Shown: positions 8,753-17,170 of the stretch, one piece after another
Position numbering within the stretch: position 1 is the first letter of the stretch
How the letters are laid out: every line of letters begins with the position of its first letter
DNA from: Streptomyces caniscabiei
Lineage (GTDB): Bacteria > Actinomycetota > Actinomycetes > Streptomycetales > Streptomycetaceae
DNA: 64,000 bases
Direction: 5' to 3'
Assembly: GCF_014930365.1 (NCBI RefSeq)
Contig: NZ_JABXWI010000018.1
Location: forward strand, 1 to 64,000
Program-made: the position numbers and the translations under genes
The notes under the pieces: model-generated
What the model was told of the DNA's origin: nothing
Seen by the model: only the letters and a program-made list of their open reading frames with translations
The model's database searches: none

Positions 8753-8783
8753 GAGGGGGCGGCCGGTGCACGGCCGCCCCCTC
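8753..8783. terminator. Bidirectional terminator hairpin
   Basis: GAGGGGGCGGCCG (8753-8765) pairs perfectly with CGGCCGCCCCCTC (8771-8783) around a five-base loop. It lies between the converging small-peptide gene and the iolA operon end, so it probably stops transcription from both sides. Confidence 0.85.
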
Positions 8784-8796
8784 GCCACAACAGGGC

Positions 8797-10299
8797 TCAG
8801 TGGTTGCGCGGGAAGCCCAGGTCGACCGCCGACGGGCCGTCGGCCGGGTCGGGCCAGCGGGTGGTTACCACCTTGCCTCGGGTGTAGAAGTGGGTGCCGT
8901 CGTTGCCGTAGATGTGGTGGTCTCCGAAGAGGGAGTCCTTCCAGCCGCCGAAGCTGTGGTAGCCGACGGGAACCGGGATCGGGACGTTGACGCCGACCAT
9001 GCCGGCCTCGACCTCCAGCTGGAAGCGGCGGGCGGCGCCGCCGTCGCGGGTGAAGATCGCGGTGCCGTTGCCGAAGGGGGAGGCGTTGATGAGGGCGATG
9101 CCCTCGTCGTAGGTGTCGACCCGCAGCACGGTCAGCACCGGGCCGAAGATCTCGTCCTGGTACGCCTTCGCGGACGTGGGAACCTTGTCGAGGAGGGAGA
9201 TGCCGATCCAGTGGCCGTCCTCGTGGCCCTCGACCGTGAAGCCGGTGCCGTCGAGGACGACCTCGCAGCCCTCGGCCGCCGCGCCCTCGACGTAGGACGC
9301 CACCTTGTCGCGGTGGACCGCCGTGATCAAGGGGCCCATCTCGGACGTCGGGTCGTTGCCGGGGCCGATCTTGATCTTCTCGGCGCGCTCGCGGATCTTC
9401 TCCACCAGTTCGTCGCCGATCGCGCCCACGGCCACGACCGCCGAGATCGCCATGCAGCGCTCGCCCGCCGAGCCGTACGCCGCACTCACAGCGGCATCCG
9501 CCGCCGCGTCCAGGTCCGCGTCCGGGAGGACCAGCATGTGGTTCTTGGCGCCGCCGAGGGCCTGGACGCGCTTGTGGTTGGCGGAGGCCGTGGTGTGGAT
9601 GTAGCGGGCGATCGGGGTCGAGCCGACGAAGGAGATCGCCTTGACGTCCGGGTGCTCCAGCAGGGCGTCGACGGCCACCTTGTCGCCGTGGACGACGTTG
9701 AAGACGCCGTCCGGGAGACCGGCTTCCGCCAGCAACTCCGCGATCTTGATCGACGCCGACGGGTCCTTCTCCGACGGCTTCAGCACGAACGTGTTGCCGG
9801 TCGCGATGGCGATCGGGAACATCCACATCGGGACCATCGCCGGGAAGTTGAACGGAGTGATGCCCGCGACGACACCCAGCGGCTGGCGGATCGAGGAGAC
9901 GTCCACGCGGCTGGCGACCTGCGTCGACAGCTCGCCCTTCAGCTGCACGTTGATGCCGCAGGCCAGGTCGACGATCTCCAGGCCGCGCGCGACCTCGCCG
10001 AGCGCGTCGGAGTGCACCTTGCCGTGCTCGGCGGTGATCAGCTCCGCGATCGCGTCCCGGTTGGCGTCGAGCAGCGCGCGGAAGCGGAACAGGATCTCCG
10101 TGCGCTTGGCCAGCGAGGACTGGCCCCAGGTGGCGAAGGCCTCCTTGGCGGTGCGGACCGCCGCGTCGACCTCGTCGACGGTCGCGAAGGCGACCTTGGT
10201 GGTGACCGCGCCGGTCGCCGGGTCCGTGACCGGCCCGAACGTACCCGACGCGCCTTCGACGGTCTTGCCGCCGATCCAGTGGTTGACGATCTTCGTCAT
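8797..10299 (-). CDS. iolA: Methylmalonate-semialdehyde dehydrogenase (CoA-acylating)
   Basis: 500 residues, cytoplasmic. It oxidatively decarboxylates (methyl)malonate semialdehyde to acetyl-CoA or propionyl-CoA with NAD and CoA. The ALDH Rossmann part includes the GSTPIARYIHTTA and GAKNH segments. The catalytic cysteine lies in GSAGERCMA, the CoA-acylating-subfamily form. The ATG at 10299 is chosen because AAGGAG lies eight to nine bases upstream and the product starts MTKIVNHWIGG, the conserved MMSDH start. It is last in the iolC-aldolase-iolB-iolD-iolA operon, where it completes inositol breakdown. It could also serve valine catabolism (msdA/mmsA). Confidence 0.92.
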   Translation of the reverse strand: MTKIVNHWIGGKTVEGASGTFGPVTDPATGAVTTKVAFATVDEVDAAVRTAKEAFATWGQSSLAKRTEILFRFRALLDANRDAIAELITAEHGKVHSDALGEVARGLEIVDLACGINVQLKGELSTQVASRVDVSSIRQPLGVVAGITPFNFPAMVPMWMFPIAIATGNTFVLKPSEKDPSASIKIAELLAEAGLPDGVFNVVHGDKVAVDALLEHPDVKAISFVGSTPIARYIHTTASANHKRVQALGGAKNHMLVLPDADLDAAADAAVSAAYGSAGERCMAISAVVAVGAIGDELVEKIRERAEKIKIGPGNDPTSEMGPLITAVHRDKVASYVEGAAAEGCEVVLDGTGFTVEGHEDGHWIGISLLDKVPTSAKAYQDEIFGPVLTVLRVDTYDEGIALINASPFGNGTAIFTRDGGAARRFQLEVEAGMVGVNVPIPVPVGYHSFGGWKDSLFGDHHIYGNDGTHFYTRGKVVTTRWPDPADGPSAVDLGFPRNH

Positions 10300-10315
10300 T
10301 CCAGAAACTCCTTGC

Positions 10316-12217
10316 TTACAGATGGCGGCGTCGGGTTGAGACGTGCCGGTCGTACTCCTCGCGTGCCTTGACCGCCGACGCGCGCGTCGCGGTCTCGGCC
10401 ACAGGTACATCCCACCAGGCCTGCGCGGGAGGCGGGCCCGACACTGTGTCTGCCGTTTGGGTCTCCACGTAGACACAAGTGGGAGTGTCGGCCGCCCGTG
10501 CCTCGGCGAGGGCGGCGCGCAGCTCACGGACGGTCTTGGCGCGCAGGACGCGCATGCCGAGACTGGCCGCGTTGGCGGCGAGGTCCACGGGCAGCGGGGC
10601 GCCCGTGAACGTGCCGTCGTCGGGATCGCGGTGCCGGTAGGCGGTGCCGAACCGCTCACCGCCGACCGACTCCGAGAGGCCGCCGATGGAGGCGTACCCG
10701 TGGTTCTGCACCAGCAGCACCTTGATCGGGACGTTCTCCTGCACGGCCGTGACGATCTCGGTCGGCATCATCAGATACGTGCCGTCGCCGACCAGCGCCC
10801 ACACCGGGCGCCCGGGAGCGGCCAGCCGGACACCGATCGCGGCCGGGATCTCGTACCCCATGCAGGAGTAGCCGTACTCCAGGTGGTACTGGTCCCGCGA
10901 CCGCGTCCGCCACAGTTTGTGCAGGTCACCGGGGAGGGAACCGGCCGCGTTGATGAGGATGTCGGACTCGTCGACGAGCTCGTCGAGGAGGCCGAGGACC
11001 TGGGCCTGGGTGGGCCGGGTGTCCGGCTCGTCGGCCTCGTAGCAGGCGTCGACGCGGTGCTCCCAGCGCTGCTTGTCCTCCGTGTACTCGGCGACGTACC
11101 CGTCCGCGACCCGGTGGCCGTGCACCTCCAGCGCCTCGGAGAGCGCTTCGAGACCCGCCCGCGCGTCCGCGATCAGCGGCAGAGCGGAGAGCTTGTGGCC
11201 GTCGTAGGGCGCGATGTTGAGGTTGAGGAAGCGGACGCCGTCGGCGGCGAAGAGGGTGTTCGAGGCCGTGGTGAAGTCCGTGTATCGGGTGCCGACGCCG
11301 ATCACCAGGTCGGCGGTGCGGGCGAGTTCGTCGGCGGTCGCCGTGCCGGTGTGGCCGATGCCGCCCACGTCCTGCGGGTGGTCGAAGCGGAGGGAGCCCT
11401 TGCCGGCCTGGGTGGAGGCGACGGGGATGCCGGTGGCGTCGGCCAGTTCGGCGAGCGCCTCCTCCGCGCGGGCGTGGTGGACGCCGCCGCCGGCGACGAT
11501 CAGCGGGCGGCGGGCCGCACGGATCGCGTCGATCGCGCCGGCCAGTTCGGCGACGTCCGCCGCCGGGCGGCGCACGGTCCAGGTGCGCTCGGCGAAGAAC
11601 TCCTCCGGCCAGTCGTACGCCTCCGCCTGCACGTCCTGCGGCAGGGCGAGGGTCACCGCGCCCGTCTCGACGGGGTCCGTGAGCACGCGCATCGCCTGGA
11701 GCGCGGCCGGGATCAGGGCCTCGGGGCGGGTGATCCGGTCGAAGTACCTCGACACCGGGCGCAGCGTGTCGTTGACGCTGATGTCGCCCGCGTACGGCAC
11801 TTCGAGCTGCTGGAGGACCGGGTCGGCCGGGCGGGTGGCGAAGATGTCGCCGGGGAGCAGCAGGACCGGCAGGTGGTTGATGGTGGCGAGGGCGGCGCCG
11901 GTGACCAGGTTGGTGGCGCCGGGGCCGATGGACGTCGTCACGGCGTGCGTCGACAGGCGGTTCGACTGGCGGGCGTAGCCGACGGCCGCGTGCACCATCG
12001 ACTGCTCGTTGCGGCCCTGGAGATAGGGCATGTCGTCGGCGTACTCGATCAGCGCCTGGCCGAGGCCCGCGACGTTGCCGTGGCCGAAGATGCCCCAGGT
12101 CGCGCCGATCAGCCGCCGCCGCTCGCCGTCCCGCTCGGTGTACTGGGCGGACAGGAAGCGGACGAGCGCCTGGGCGACGGTGAGCCGCGCGGTGGCCGTG
12201 GTCGTGGTCGGGCTCAT
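10316..12217 (-). CDS. iolD: 3D-(3,5/4)-trihydroxycyclohexane-1,2-dione acylhydrolase
   Basis: 633 residues, a thiamine-diphosphate enzyme of the acetolactate-synthase fold. It opens the ring of the diketo-inositol intermediate to give 5-deoxyglucuronate. The N-terminal PYR domain has GIFGHGNVAGLGQAL with downstream ExxAxxxA, and the C-terminal PP domain has the ThDP/Mg motif GDGTYLM...ENVPIKVLLVQNHGY. ATG at 12217 overlaps the iolB stop by four bases (ATGA), which decides the start over the in-frame ATG at 12259. Confidence 0.92.
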   Translation of the reverse strand: MSPTTTTATARLTVAQALVRFLSAQYTERDGERRRLIGATWGIFGHGNVAGLGQALIEYADDMPYLQGRNEQSMVHAAVGYARQSNRLSTHAVTTSIGPGATNLVTGAALATINHLPVLLLPGDIFATRPADPVLQQLEVPYAGDISVNDTLRPVSRYFDRITRPEALIPAALQAMRVLTDPVETGAVTLALPQDVQAEAYDWPEEFFAERTWTVRRPAADVAELAGAIDAIRAARRPLIVAGGGVHHARAEEALAELADATGIPVASTQAGKGSLRFDHPQDVGGIGHTGTATADELARTADLVIGVGTRYTDFTTASNTLFAADGVRFLNLNIAPYDGHKLSALPLIADARAGLEALSEALEVHGHRVADGYVAEYTEDKQRWEHRVDACYEADEPDTRPTQAQVLGLLDELVDESDILINAAGSLPGDLHKLWRTRSRDQYHLEYGYSCMGYEIPAAIGVRLAAPGRPVWALVGDGTYLMMPTEIVTAVQENVPIKVLLVQNHGYASIGGLSESVGGERFGTAYRHRDPDDGTFTGAPLPVDLAANAASLGMRVLRAKTVRELRAALAEARAADTPTCVYVETQTADTVSGPPPAQAWWDVPVAETATRASAVKAREEYDRHVSTRRRHL

Positions 12218-13062
12218 CGGTAGCCCTCCGTGTGGTCGGGGTGGAAGCAGATCTGCCACTTCCGCTCGGGGCCGGGGCCCGCCATCACGTTCAGGTAGTA
12301 CATGCTGTGGCCGGGCTGCGCGATGGACGGGCCGTGCCAGCCGTCGGGCACGAGCACCGTGTCACCGGAACGGACCTCGGCGAGCACCTCGGCGCCGCCC
12401 TCGCGGGAGGGCGACACCCGCTGGTAGCCGAAGCCGTGCGGACCGTCGATCTCGAAGTAGTAGATCTCCTCCAGCTCGGTCTCCTCCCCCGGCCGGTTCT
12501 CGTCGTGCTTGTGCGGCGGGTACGAGGACCAGTTGCCGCCGGGGGTGATGACCTCGACGGTGATCAGCTTGTCGCACTCGAAGGCGTCGGCGGAGGCGAA
12601 GTTGCGGACCTGGCGGGCGCAGGTGCCGCTGCCGCGGTCCTCCACGGGGACCTCCGGCGCGGGGCCGTAACGAGCGGGGAGTCGTCGCTCGCACTTCGCT
12701 CCTGCCAAAGCGAAGCGGCCTCCCGCGCCGGAGGCGATCTGTACCCGGGCGTCGCGGGGCGCGTAGACGAAGTCGGAGACTCCGGCGAACACGCTCTCCC
12801 TGCCCAGGATTTCGAACTCGGTGCTGCCGCCACCGTCTGAATTGCCCGGTTCCTCCGACACCTGAACCGTACAACCGCCGCTCAGGGACAGCACGATCCA
12901 CTCACTGTCCTCGGTCGCGAACGTGTGCGAGCCACCCGGCTCCAACTCCACGACGCGCAGGCTGCTGTGGGTCCAGCCGGCCCGCTTCGGGTCGATGTCC
13001 ACGGCGTACCGGGCGTTCGCGGTGGCGCCCTTGGGTACGTACAGCTCGGTCTTCTGTGTCAT
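12214..13062 (-). CDS. iolB: 5-deoxy-glucuronate isomerase
   Basis: 282 residues, a two-cupin-domain cytoplasmic enzyme that isomerises 5-deoxyglucuronate to 2-deoxy-5-keto-gluconate. The metal-binding region SSYPPHKHDE...ETELEEIYYFEIDG, with its His/His/Glu ligands, and the second-cupin segment PDGWHGPS are clearly those of IolB. It lies 7 bases downstream of the aldolase gene and overlaps iolD by four bases. Confidence 0.93.
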   Translation of the reverse strand: MTQKTELYVPKGATANARYAVDIDPKRAGWTHSSLRVVELEPGGSHTFATEDSEWIVLSLSGGCTVQVSEEPGNSDGGGSTEFEILGRESVFAGVSDFVYAPRDARVQIASGAGGRFALAGAKCERRLPARYGPAPEVPVEDRGSGTCARQVRNFASADAFECDKLITVEVITPGGNWSSYPPHKHDENRPGEETELEEIYYFEIDGPHGFGYQRVSPSREGGAEVLAEVRSGDTVLVPDGWHGPSIAQPGHSMYYLNVMAGPGPERKWQICFHPDHTEGYR

Positions 13063-13069
13063 GCGGCCC

Positions 13070-13984
13070 TCACAACAGTCCGACGGCGGTGTCCACGGCG
13101 GCGGTCACGTCGTCGTCCGCCGGGTAGAGCAGCGAGCGGCCGACCACCAGGCCCTGCACGGTGGGCAGTTGCAGCGCGCCGCGCCACTTCTCGTACGCGC
13201 CCTCCTGGTCCTCGCCGACGTCGCCGCCGAGCAGGACGGCGGGCAGCGTCGCGGTCTCCATCACACGGGCCATGTCGTCGGGGTTCTCGGTGACGGGCAC
13301 CTTCAGCCAGGTGTACGCCGAACTGCCGCCGAGGCCCGCCGCTATGGCGATCGACCTGGTGACGGCCTCGGCGCTCAGGTCGTTCCTGACCTTGCCGGTG
13401 GCCGGGTCGCGGCGGCTGATGAACGGCTCGACGAACACCGGGAGTCGGCGCTCGGCCATGGCGTCCACGGCACGGGCGGTGGACTCCAGGGTGGTCAGGG
13501 AGCCCGGGTCGTCGTAGTCGACGCGCAGCAGGAGCTTGCCGGCGTCGAAGCCGAGGCGCTTCATGTCCTCGGGGCGGTGGCCGGTGAAGCGGTCGTCCAG
13601 TTCGAAGCTGGCGCCCGCCAGGCCGCCCCGGTTCATCGAACCCATGACGACCTTGCCGTCGAGGGCACCGAGGAGGAGCAGGTCGTCGAGGATGTCGGCG
13701 GTCGCGAGGACGCCGTCCACGCCGGGGCGGGACAGCGCGAGGCACAGCCGACCGAGGAGGTCGGCGCGGTTCGCCATGGCGAGCTTGCGGTCGCCGACGG
13801 AGAGGGCGCCACGGGCCGGGTGGTCGGCGGCGACGATCATCAGCCGGCCGGAGTCGCCGATCAGGGGGCGCCGGACGCGGCGGGCGGCGGCCTCGGCGAT
13901 CGCCTCGGGGTGGTGGACCCGGGTGCGGACGAGGGCGGACACGTCGACGGGGCCGAGGGGGCCTGCTTGGCGGGTGGAGGTCAC
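13070..13984 (-). CDS. (beta/alpha)8-barrel aldolase-like protein of the inositol operon (Cgl0158 type)
   Basis: 304 residues beginning with GTG, whose last two bases and the next form the iolC stop (GTGA overlap). The sequence is a TIM barrel with aldolase-like features (IVAADHPARG, then VDYDD, and AYTWLKVPV with a lysine suited to Schiff-base formation). I recall it as the Cgl0158-type protein encoded beside iolC in Corynebacterium. By position it most likely cleaves 2-deoxy-5-keto-gluconate-6-phosphate to malonate semialdehyde and dihydroxyacetone phosphate, the job done in Bacillus by the unrelated class II aldolase IolJ. The family is firm; the exact reaction is inferred from operon context. 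Confidence 0.75.
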   Translation of the reverse strand: MTSTRQAGPLGPVDVSALVRTRVHHPEAIAEAAARRVRRPLIGDSGRLMIVAADHPARGALSVGDRKLAMANRADLLGRLCLALSRPGVDGVLATADILDDLLLLGALDGKVVMGSMNRGGLAGASFELDDRFTGHRPEDMKRLGFDAGKLLLRVDYDDPGSLTTLESTARAVDAMAERRLPVFVEPFISRRDPATGKVRNDLSAEAVTRSIAIAAGLGGSSAYTWLKVPVTENPDDMARVMETATLPAVLLGGDVGEDQEGAYEKWRGALQLPTVQGLVVGRSLLYPADDDVTAAVDTAVGLL

Positions 13985-14931
13985 AGCACCGCTCCCGCCG
14001 CGACCGCTGTCTCGATCTCTTCCACGGTCGGCATCGCGGAGGAGCACTCCAGGCGGGAGGCGACGATCGCGCCGGCCGCGTTGGCGTACCGCATGATCTT
14101 CTCCAGGTCCCAGCCTTCGAGCAGGCCGTGGCAGAGGGAGCCGCCGAAGGCGTCACCGGCGCCGAGGCCGTTGAGGACGTTCACGGGCAGCGGCGGGACC
14201 TCGGCGGACTCGCCCTTGCTGTTGACCGCGAGGACCCCCTTGGGGCCCTGCTTGACGACCGCCAGTTCGACGCCGGCGTCGAGCAGCGCGCGGGCGGCGG
14301 CCTGCGGCTCGCGGACACCGGTGGCGACCTCGACCTCATCCAGGTTGCCGACCGCGACGGTGGTGTGCCGCAGGGCCTCCTCGTAGAAGGGGCGGGCCTC
14401 GGCCGGGTCCTTCCAGAACATGGGGCGCCAGTCGAGGTCGAAGACCGTCGTGCCTGCCCTGGCGCGGTGGGCGAGGGCGGCGAGCGTCGCCGTGCGGCTG
14501 GGCTCCTCGCTCAGGCCCGTGCCGGTCACCCAGAAGATCCTGGTTCCGGCGATCGCGTCGAGGTCGAGCTCGTGGGCGTCGATCTCCAGGTCGGGCGCCT
14601 TGGGGCGGCGGTAGAAGTAGAGCGGGAAGTCGTCCGGGGGGAAGACCTCGCAGAAGGTGATCGGGGTCGCGAGGCCCGGCACCGGGGTGACCCAGCGGTC
14701 GTCCACCCCGAAGTCGCGCAGCGCCTGGTGGAGGTAGTCGCCGAACGGGTCCTCACCGGTGCGGGTGATGACGGCGGTGGAGCGGCCGAGACGGGACGCG
14801 GCCACCGCGACGTTCGTCGCCGATCCGCCGAGGAACTTCCCGAAGGACGTCACCTGCGGCAGCGGAACCCCCGTCTGCAACGGGTAGAGATCCACACCGA
14901 TCCGCCCCATGGTGATCAGGTCGTACGCCAT
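13981..14931 (-). CDS. iolC: 5-dehydro-2-deoxygluconokinase
   Basis: 316 residues, a PfkB/ribokinase-family cytoplasmic kinase that phosphorylates 2-deoxy-5-keto-gluconate with ATP. The substrate-side motif GGSATNVAVAASRLG and the C-terminal anion-hole/catalytic motif GLGAGDAFGGSLCHG with its Asp are intact. It is first in the five-gene minus-strand operon. A well-placed promoter lies at 14963-14992 and an operator-like palindrome at 14998-15007. Confidence 0.93.
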   Translation of the reverse strand: MAYDLITMGRIGVDLYPLQTGVPLPQVTSFGKFLGGSATNVAVAASRLGRSTAVITRTGEDPFGDYLHQALRDFGVDDRWVTPVPGLATPITFCEVFPPDDFPLYFYRRPKAPDLEIDAHELDLDAIAGTRIFWVTGTGLSEEPSRTATLAALAHRARAGTTVFDLDWRPMFWKDPAEARPFYEEALRHTTVAVGNLDEVEVATGVREPQAAARALLDAGVELAVVKQGPKGVLAVNSKGESAEVPPLPVNVLNGLGAGDAFGGSLCHGLLEGWDLEKIMRYANAAGAIVASRLECSSAMPTVEEIETAVAAGAVL

Positions 14932-14962
14932 CGAGTTCCCTTCACGCGCCGGTTCCCGTCAA

Positions 14963-14992
14963 GGTCTAGTCGCGCGGGAGCGACCCTGTCAA
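14963..14992 (-). promoter_or_regulatory. Promoter of the iol operon
   Basis: On the minus strand a consensus -35 TTGACA (14992-14987) is followed after 18 bases by -10 TAGACC (14968-14963). This places transcription start roughly 20-25 bases before the iolC ATG. Confidence 0.6.
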
Positions 14993-14997
14993 TACTT

Positions 14998-15007
14998 TGT
15001 CCAGACA
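14998..15007. promoter_or_regulatory. Putative GntR/HutC-type operator in the divergent iol promoter
   Basis: TGTC-CA-GACA is a perfect palindrome just upstream of the iolC -35 box. It also belongs to a wider GTCC-N8-GGAC inverted repeat (14999-15014). TGTCNNGACA cores are typical of GntR-family (DasR/HutC-like) operators. It is centred between iolC and the iolE-like gene and could control both. No regulator gene is adjacent. Confidence 0.5.
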
Positions 15008-15056
15008 TTCGGACTACCTATTGACACCCTCAGCTCCGGGGCTGAAGCTGACTCCC

Positions 15057-15974
15057 ATGACGTCGTTGTCACCTCAGTCCTCACTTTCGCGCATCCGAGT
15101 CGGCTCGGCGCCCGACTCCTGGGGCGTCTGGTTCCCCGACGACCCCCAGCAGGTCCCCTGGCAGCGCTTCCTCGACGAGGTCGCCGCTTCCGGCTACGAG
15201 TGGATCGAGCTGGGCCCGTACGGCTATCTGCCGACCGACCCGGCGGTCCTCGCCGAGGAGACGGCCAAACGCGGCCTGAAAGTGTCGGCCGGCACCGTCT
15301 TCACCGGCCTGCACCACGGTCCGGACGTCTGGGAGAAGACCTGGGCGCACGTGGCCGACAACGCGGTCCTCGCGCAGGCCATGGGCGCCAAGCACCTCGT
15401 GGTCATCCCGTCGTTCTGGCGGGACGACAAGACGGGCAAGGTGCTGGAGCCCAGCGAACTGACCGTCGAGCAGTGGCGGCACCTCACCCAGCTCACCGAG
15501 CGGCTCGGGCGGGAGGTGCGGGAGAAGTACGGCCTCCAGATCGTCGTCCACCCGCACGCCGACACCCACATCGACAGCGAGGAGAACGTCGTCCGCTTCC
15601 TGGACGGCACCGACTCCTCCGTGGTCTCGCTCTGCCTCGACACCGGGCACTACGCCTACTGCGGCGGCGACAGCGTCAAGCTGATCGAGACCTACGGCGA
15701 GCGCATCGGGTATCTGCACCTCAAGCAGGTCGACCCCGAGATCCTGGCCGACGTGCGGGCGAACGAGGTCCCGTTCGGGCCGGCCGTCGCCCGGGGCGTG
15801 ATGTGCGAGCCGCCGAAGGGTGTGCCCGAGCTGGGGCTGGTGCTGGCCGCCGCCGCGAAGCTGGACGTGGACCTGTTCGCGATCGTCGAGCAGGACATGT
15901 ACCCGTGCGAGCCGGACGCTCCGCTGCCGATCGCCCAGCGGACGCGGGCGTTTCTGAGGTCCTGCGGGGCGTAA
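15057..15974 (+). CDS. Sugar phosphate isomerase/epimerase, probable inosose dehydratase (IolE-like)
   Basis: 305 residues, an AP-endonuclease-2-type TIM barrel. It has the conserved start VGSAPDSWGVWFPDD, metal-ligand segments (VVHPHADTHID, LCLDTGHYAYCGGD, YLHLKQVD) and a closing VEQDMYP glutamate. Members with GxAPDSWG act on inososes (IolE dehydratase, IolI isomerase). IolE fits because the operon opposite supplies every later step. A TTGACA box at 15021-15026 may be its -35. ATG 15057 is used, with a short leader. The upstream in-frame codon at 14997 would run through the shared operator. Confidence 0.75.
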   Translation: MTSLSPQSSLSRIRVGSAPDSWGVWFPDDPQQVPWQRFLDEVAASGYEWIELGPYGYLPTDPAVLAEETAKRGLKVSAGTVFTGLHHGPDVWEKTWAHVADNAVLAQAMGAKHLVVIPSFWRDDKTGKVLEPSELTVEQWRHLTQLTERLGREVREKYGLQIVVHPHADTHIDSEENVVRFLDGTDSSVVSLCLDTGHYAYCGGDSVKLIETYGERIGYLHLKQVDPEILADVRANEVPFGPAVARGVMCEPPKGVPELGLVLAAAAKLDVDLFAIVEQDMYPCEPDAPLPIAQRTRAFLRSCGA

Positions 15975-16046
15975 CGCTCCGCTGGGGGCAGGGCGCCGAG
16001 AAGCGTCGGGGAACTGCGGGTTGTCGGCGGGCTGCGGGTTCGTCGT

Positions 16047-16073
16047 GGCTGGTCGCGCAGTTCCCCGCGCCCC
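16047..16073. repeat. 27-bp dispersed repeat, copy 1
   Basis: Identical over 27 bases to 18354-18380; the core is GCGCAGTTCCCCGCGCCCC. Both copies sit in intergenic DNA beside hairpins. I recognise the core as a widespread intergenic element of Streptomyces chromosomes. Confidence 0.75.
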
Positions 16074-16120
16074 CGAAGGGCGCTGCCGTCGGGCCCTTGT
16101 CATGAGGTGCTCGGCACTTG

Positions 16121-16177
16121 TGTCACAAAAGTTCCCCTTCTGTCACGTGTGTCACGTGTACGCGGGTTTTCCGTCAC
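16121..16177. promoter_or_regulatory. Cluster of TGTCAC repeats upstream of the small HTH gene
   Basis: TGTCAC occurs at 16121-16126, 16141-16146 and 16150-16155, the latter two as an exact 9-bp tandem TGTCACGTG. A fourth GTCAC lies at 16173-16177. The clustering, 140-190 bases before the HTH start, suggests a regulator-binding region. Confidence 0.35.
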
Positions 16178-16312
16178 ACATGACCCACGAGGGCGCGCGT
16201 CGATCACCGAGGGTCGTTGACCGGTCACAGGTTTGTGAATCGCCAGCGCAGCGCCCGGCTCCCCCTACGGCCTTCCCGGCCGCGCCGTGGTGCGCGCAGG
16301 GAGGTGCCACTG

Positions 16313-16516
16313 ATGACGACCGACCGACTTCTCTGGTCGTACAAGGACATCGCGGCGCACATCCGTGTGCAGCCCGACACCGTCCGCTCGTACCGCAAAC
16401 ACGGGCTGCTGCCGCCGCCGGACCATGTGGAGAGCGGCAAGCCCTACTGGTACGCCGACACCATCCGCGCCTGGGTCGCCTCCAGACCGGGCAACCGGGG
16501 GCGGAAGGTCGACTGA
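16313..16516 (+). CDS. Small MerR/BldC-like winged-HTH DNA-binding protein
   Basis: 67 residues starting at ATG 16313 with GGGAGGTG six bases upstream. The whole protein is one winged helix-turn-helix: WSYKDIAAHIRVQPDTVRSYRKHGLLPPPDHV, then SGKPYWYADTIRAWVASRPG. It lacks a dimerisation or effector domain, like BldC and excisionase/AlpA proteins. The basic residues and the YADTIRAW helix suit DNA binding. Target unknown; the TGTCAC array upstream may reflect autoregulation. No phage integrase is nearby, so an excisionase role is unlikely. Confidence 0.75.
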   Translation: MTTDRLLWSYKDIAAHIRVQPDTVRSYRKHGLLPPPDHVESGKPYWYADTIRAWVASRPGNRGRKVD

Positions 16517-16579
16517 GACGGTCCCTCGTCGCGTTCTATTCGCTTGTCCCCGGGTCCGCGCCTTGTCCAGGATCCGGGG

Positions 16580-17170
16580 ATGAGCCTTTTCGAGAACCCC
16601 GTCCTCACCGGTGAGAAGGCCGTGCTGCGGCCGTTCAGGGAGGACGACGCGCCCGTGATGGCGCGCATCCTGGCCGACCCGGAGGTCGTCCGGCTCACCG
16701 GCAGCCCGACCGAGAGCTTCGAGCTGGACCGGCTGCGGTCCTGGTACGGCAGCCGCAACGACCAGACCGACCGCCTCGACCTCGGCATCGTGGACCGGGC
16801 GAGCGGTGACCTGGTGGGTGAAGCCGTACTCAACGAGGTCGACGAAGCCAACCGCAGCTGTTGCTTCCGGATCCTGATCGGTCCCGGCGGGCAGGACCGG
16901 GGGGTGGGCACGGAGGCCGTTCGGCTCACGGTCGGCCATGCCTTCGAGCACATCGGTCTGCACCGCGTCGCGCTGTACGTCTTCACCCACAACCCAAGGG
17001 CCCGGCGCGCCTACGAGAAGGTCGGCTTCGTGGCCGAGGGGATCGAGCGGCAGACCCTGTGGCAGGGCGGGGAGTGGATCGACGCCGTGCGGATGTCGAT
17101 CCTCGCCCCGGAGTGGGCGGCCCATCGGGGGCGACCCGAGGGGGACCGGGTCAGCTCCACGGTTCGATGA
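16580..17170 (+). CDS. GNAT family N-acetyltransferase (RimJ/RimL-like)
   Basis: 196 residues of the Acetyltransf_3 type: LRPFREDDAPVMARILADPEV at the N-terminus, a GQDRGVGTEAVRLTVGHAF acetyl-CoA-binding segment, and NPRARRAYEKVGFVAEG near the end. It transfers an acetyl group from acetyl-CoA to an unknown amine, protein N-terminus or small molecule. ATG 16580 follows GATCCGGGG; an in-frame upstream codon at 16544 is less likely. The 3-prime end overlaps the converging alcohol dehydrogenase gene by 20 bases. Confidence 0.85.
   Translation: MSLFENPVLTGEKAVLRPFREDDAPVMARILADPEVVRLTGSPTESFELDRLRSWYGSRNDQTDRLDLGIVDRASGDLVGEAVLNEVDEANRSCCFRILIGPGGQDRGVGTEAVRLTVGHAFEHIGLHRVALYVFTHNPRARRAYEKVGFVAEGIERQTLWQGGEWIDAVRMSILAPEWAAHRGRPEGDRVSSTVR

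Larger units (their letters stand above)
15975..16312. other. Intergenic region between the iolE-like and HTH genes
   Basis: No gene is seen. From left to right it holds an inverted repeat, CGGGGAACTGCG (16007-16018) with CGCAGTTCCCCG (16056-16067), likely the iolE terminator. Next is one copy of a 27-bp sequence (16047-16073) repeated at 18354-18380, then a cluster of TGTCAC elements at 16121-16177 upstream of the small HTH gene. Confidence 0.7.

Noticed and set aside
15057..15974. Assignment as IolI (inosose isomerase) instead of IolE
   Set aside because: The fold is shared so IolI cannot be excluded, but the locus needs the dehydratase step and no other candidate for it is present.
16313..16516. 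Phage or integrative-element excisionase
   Set aside because: The protein is excisionase-sized, but no integrase, tRNA or att-like repeat is nearby.
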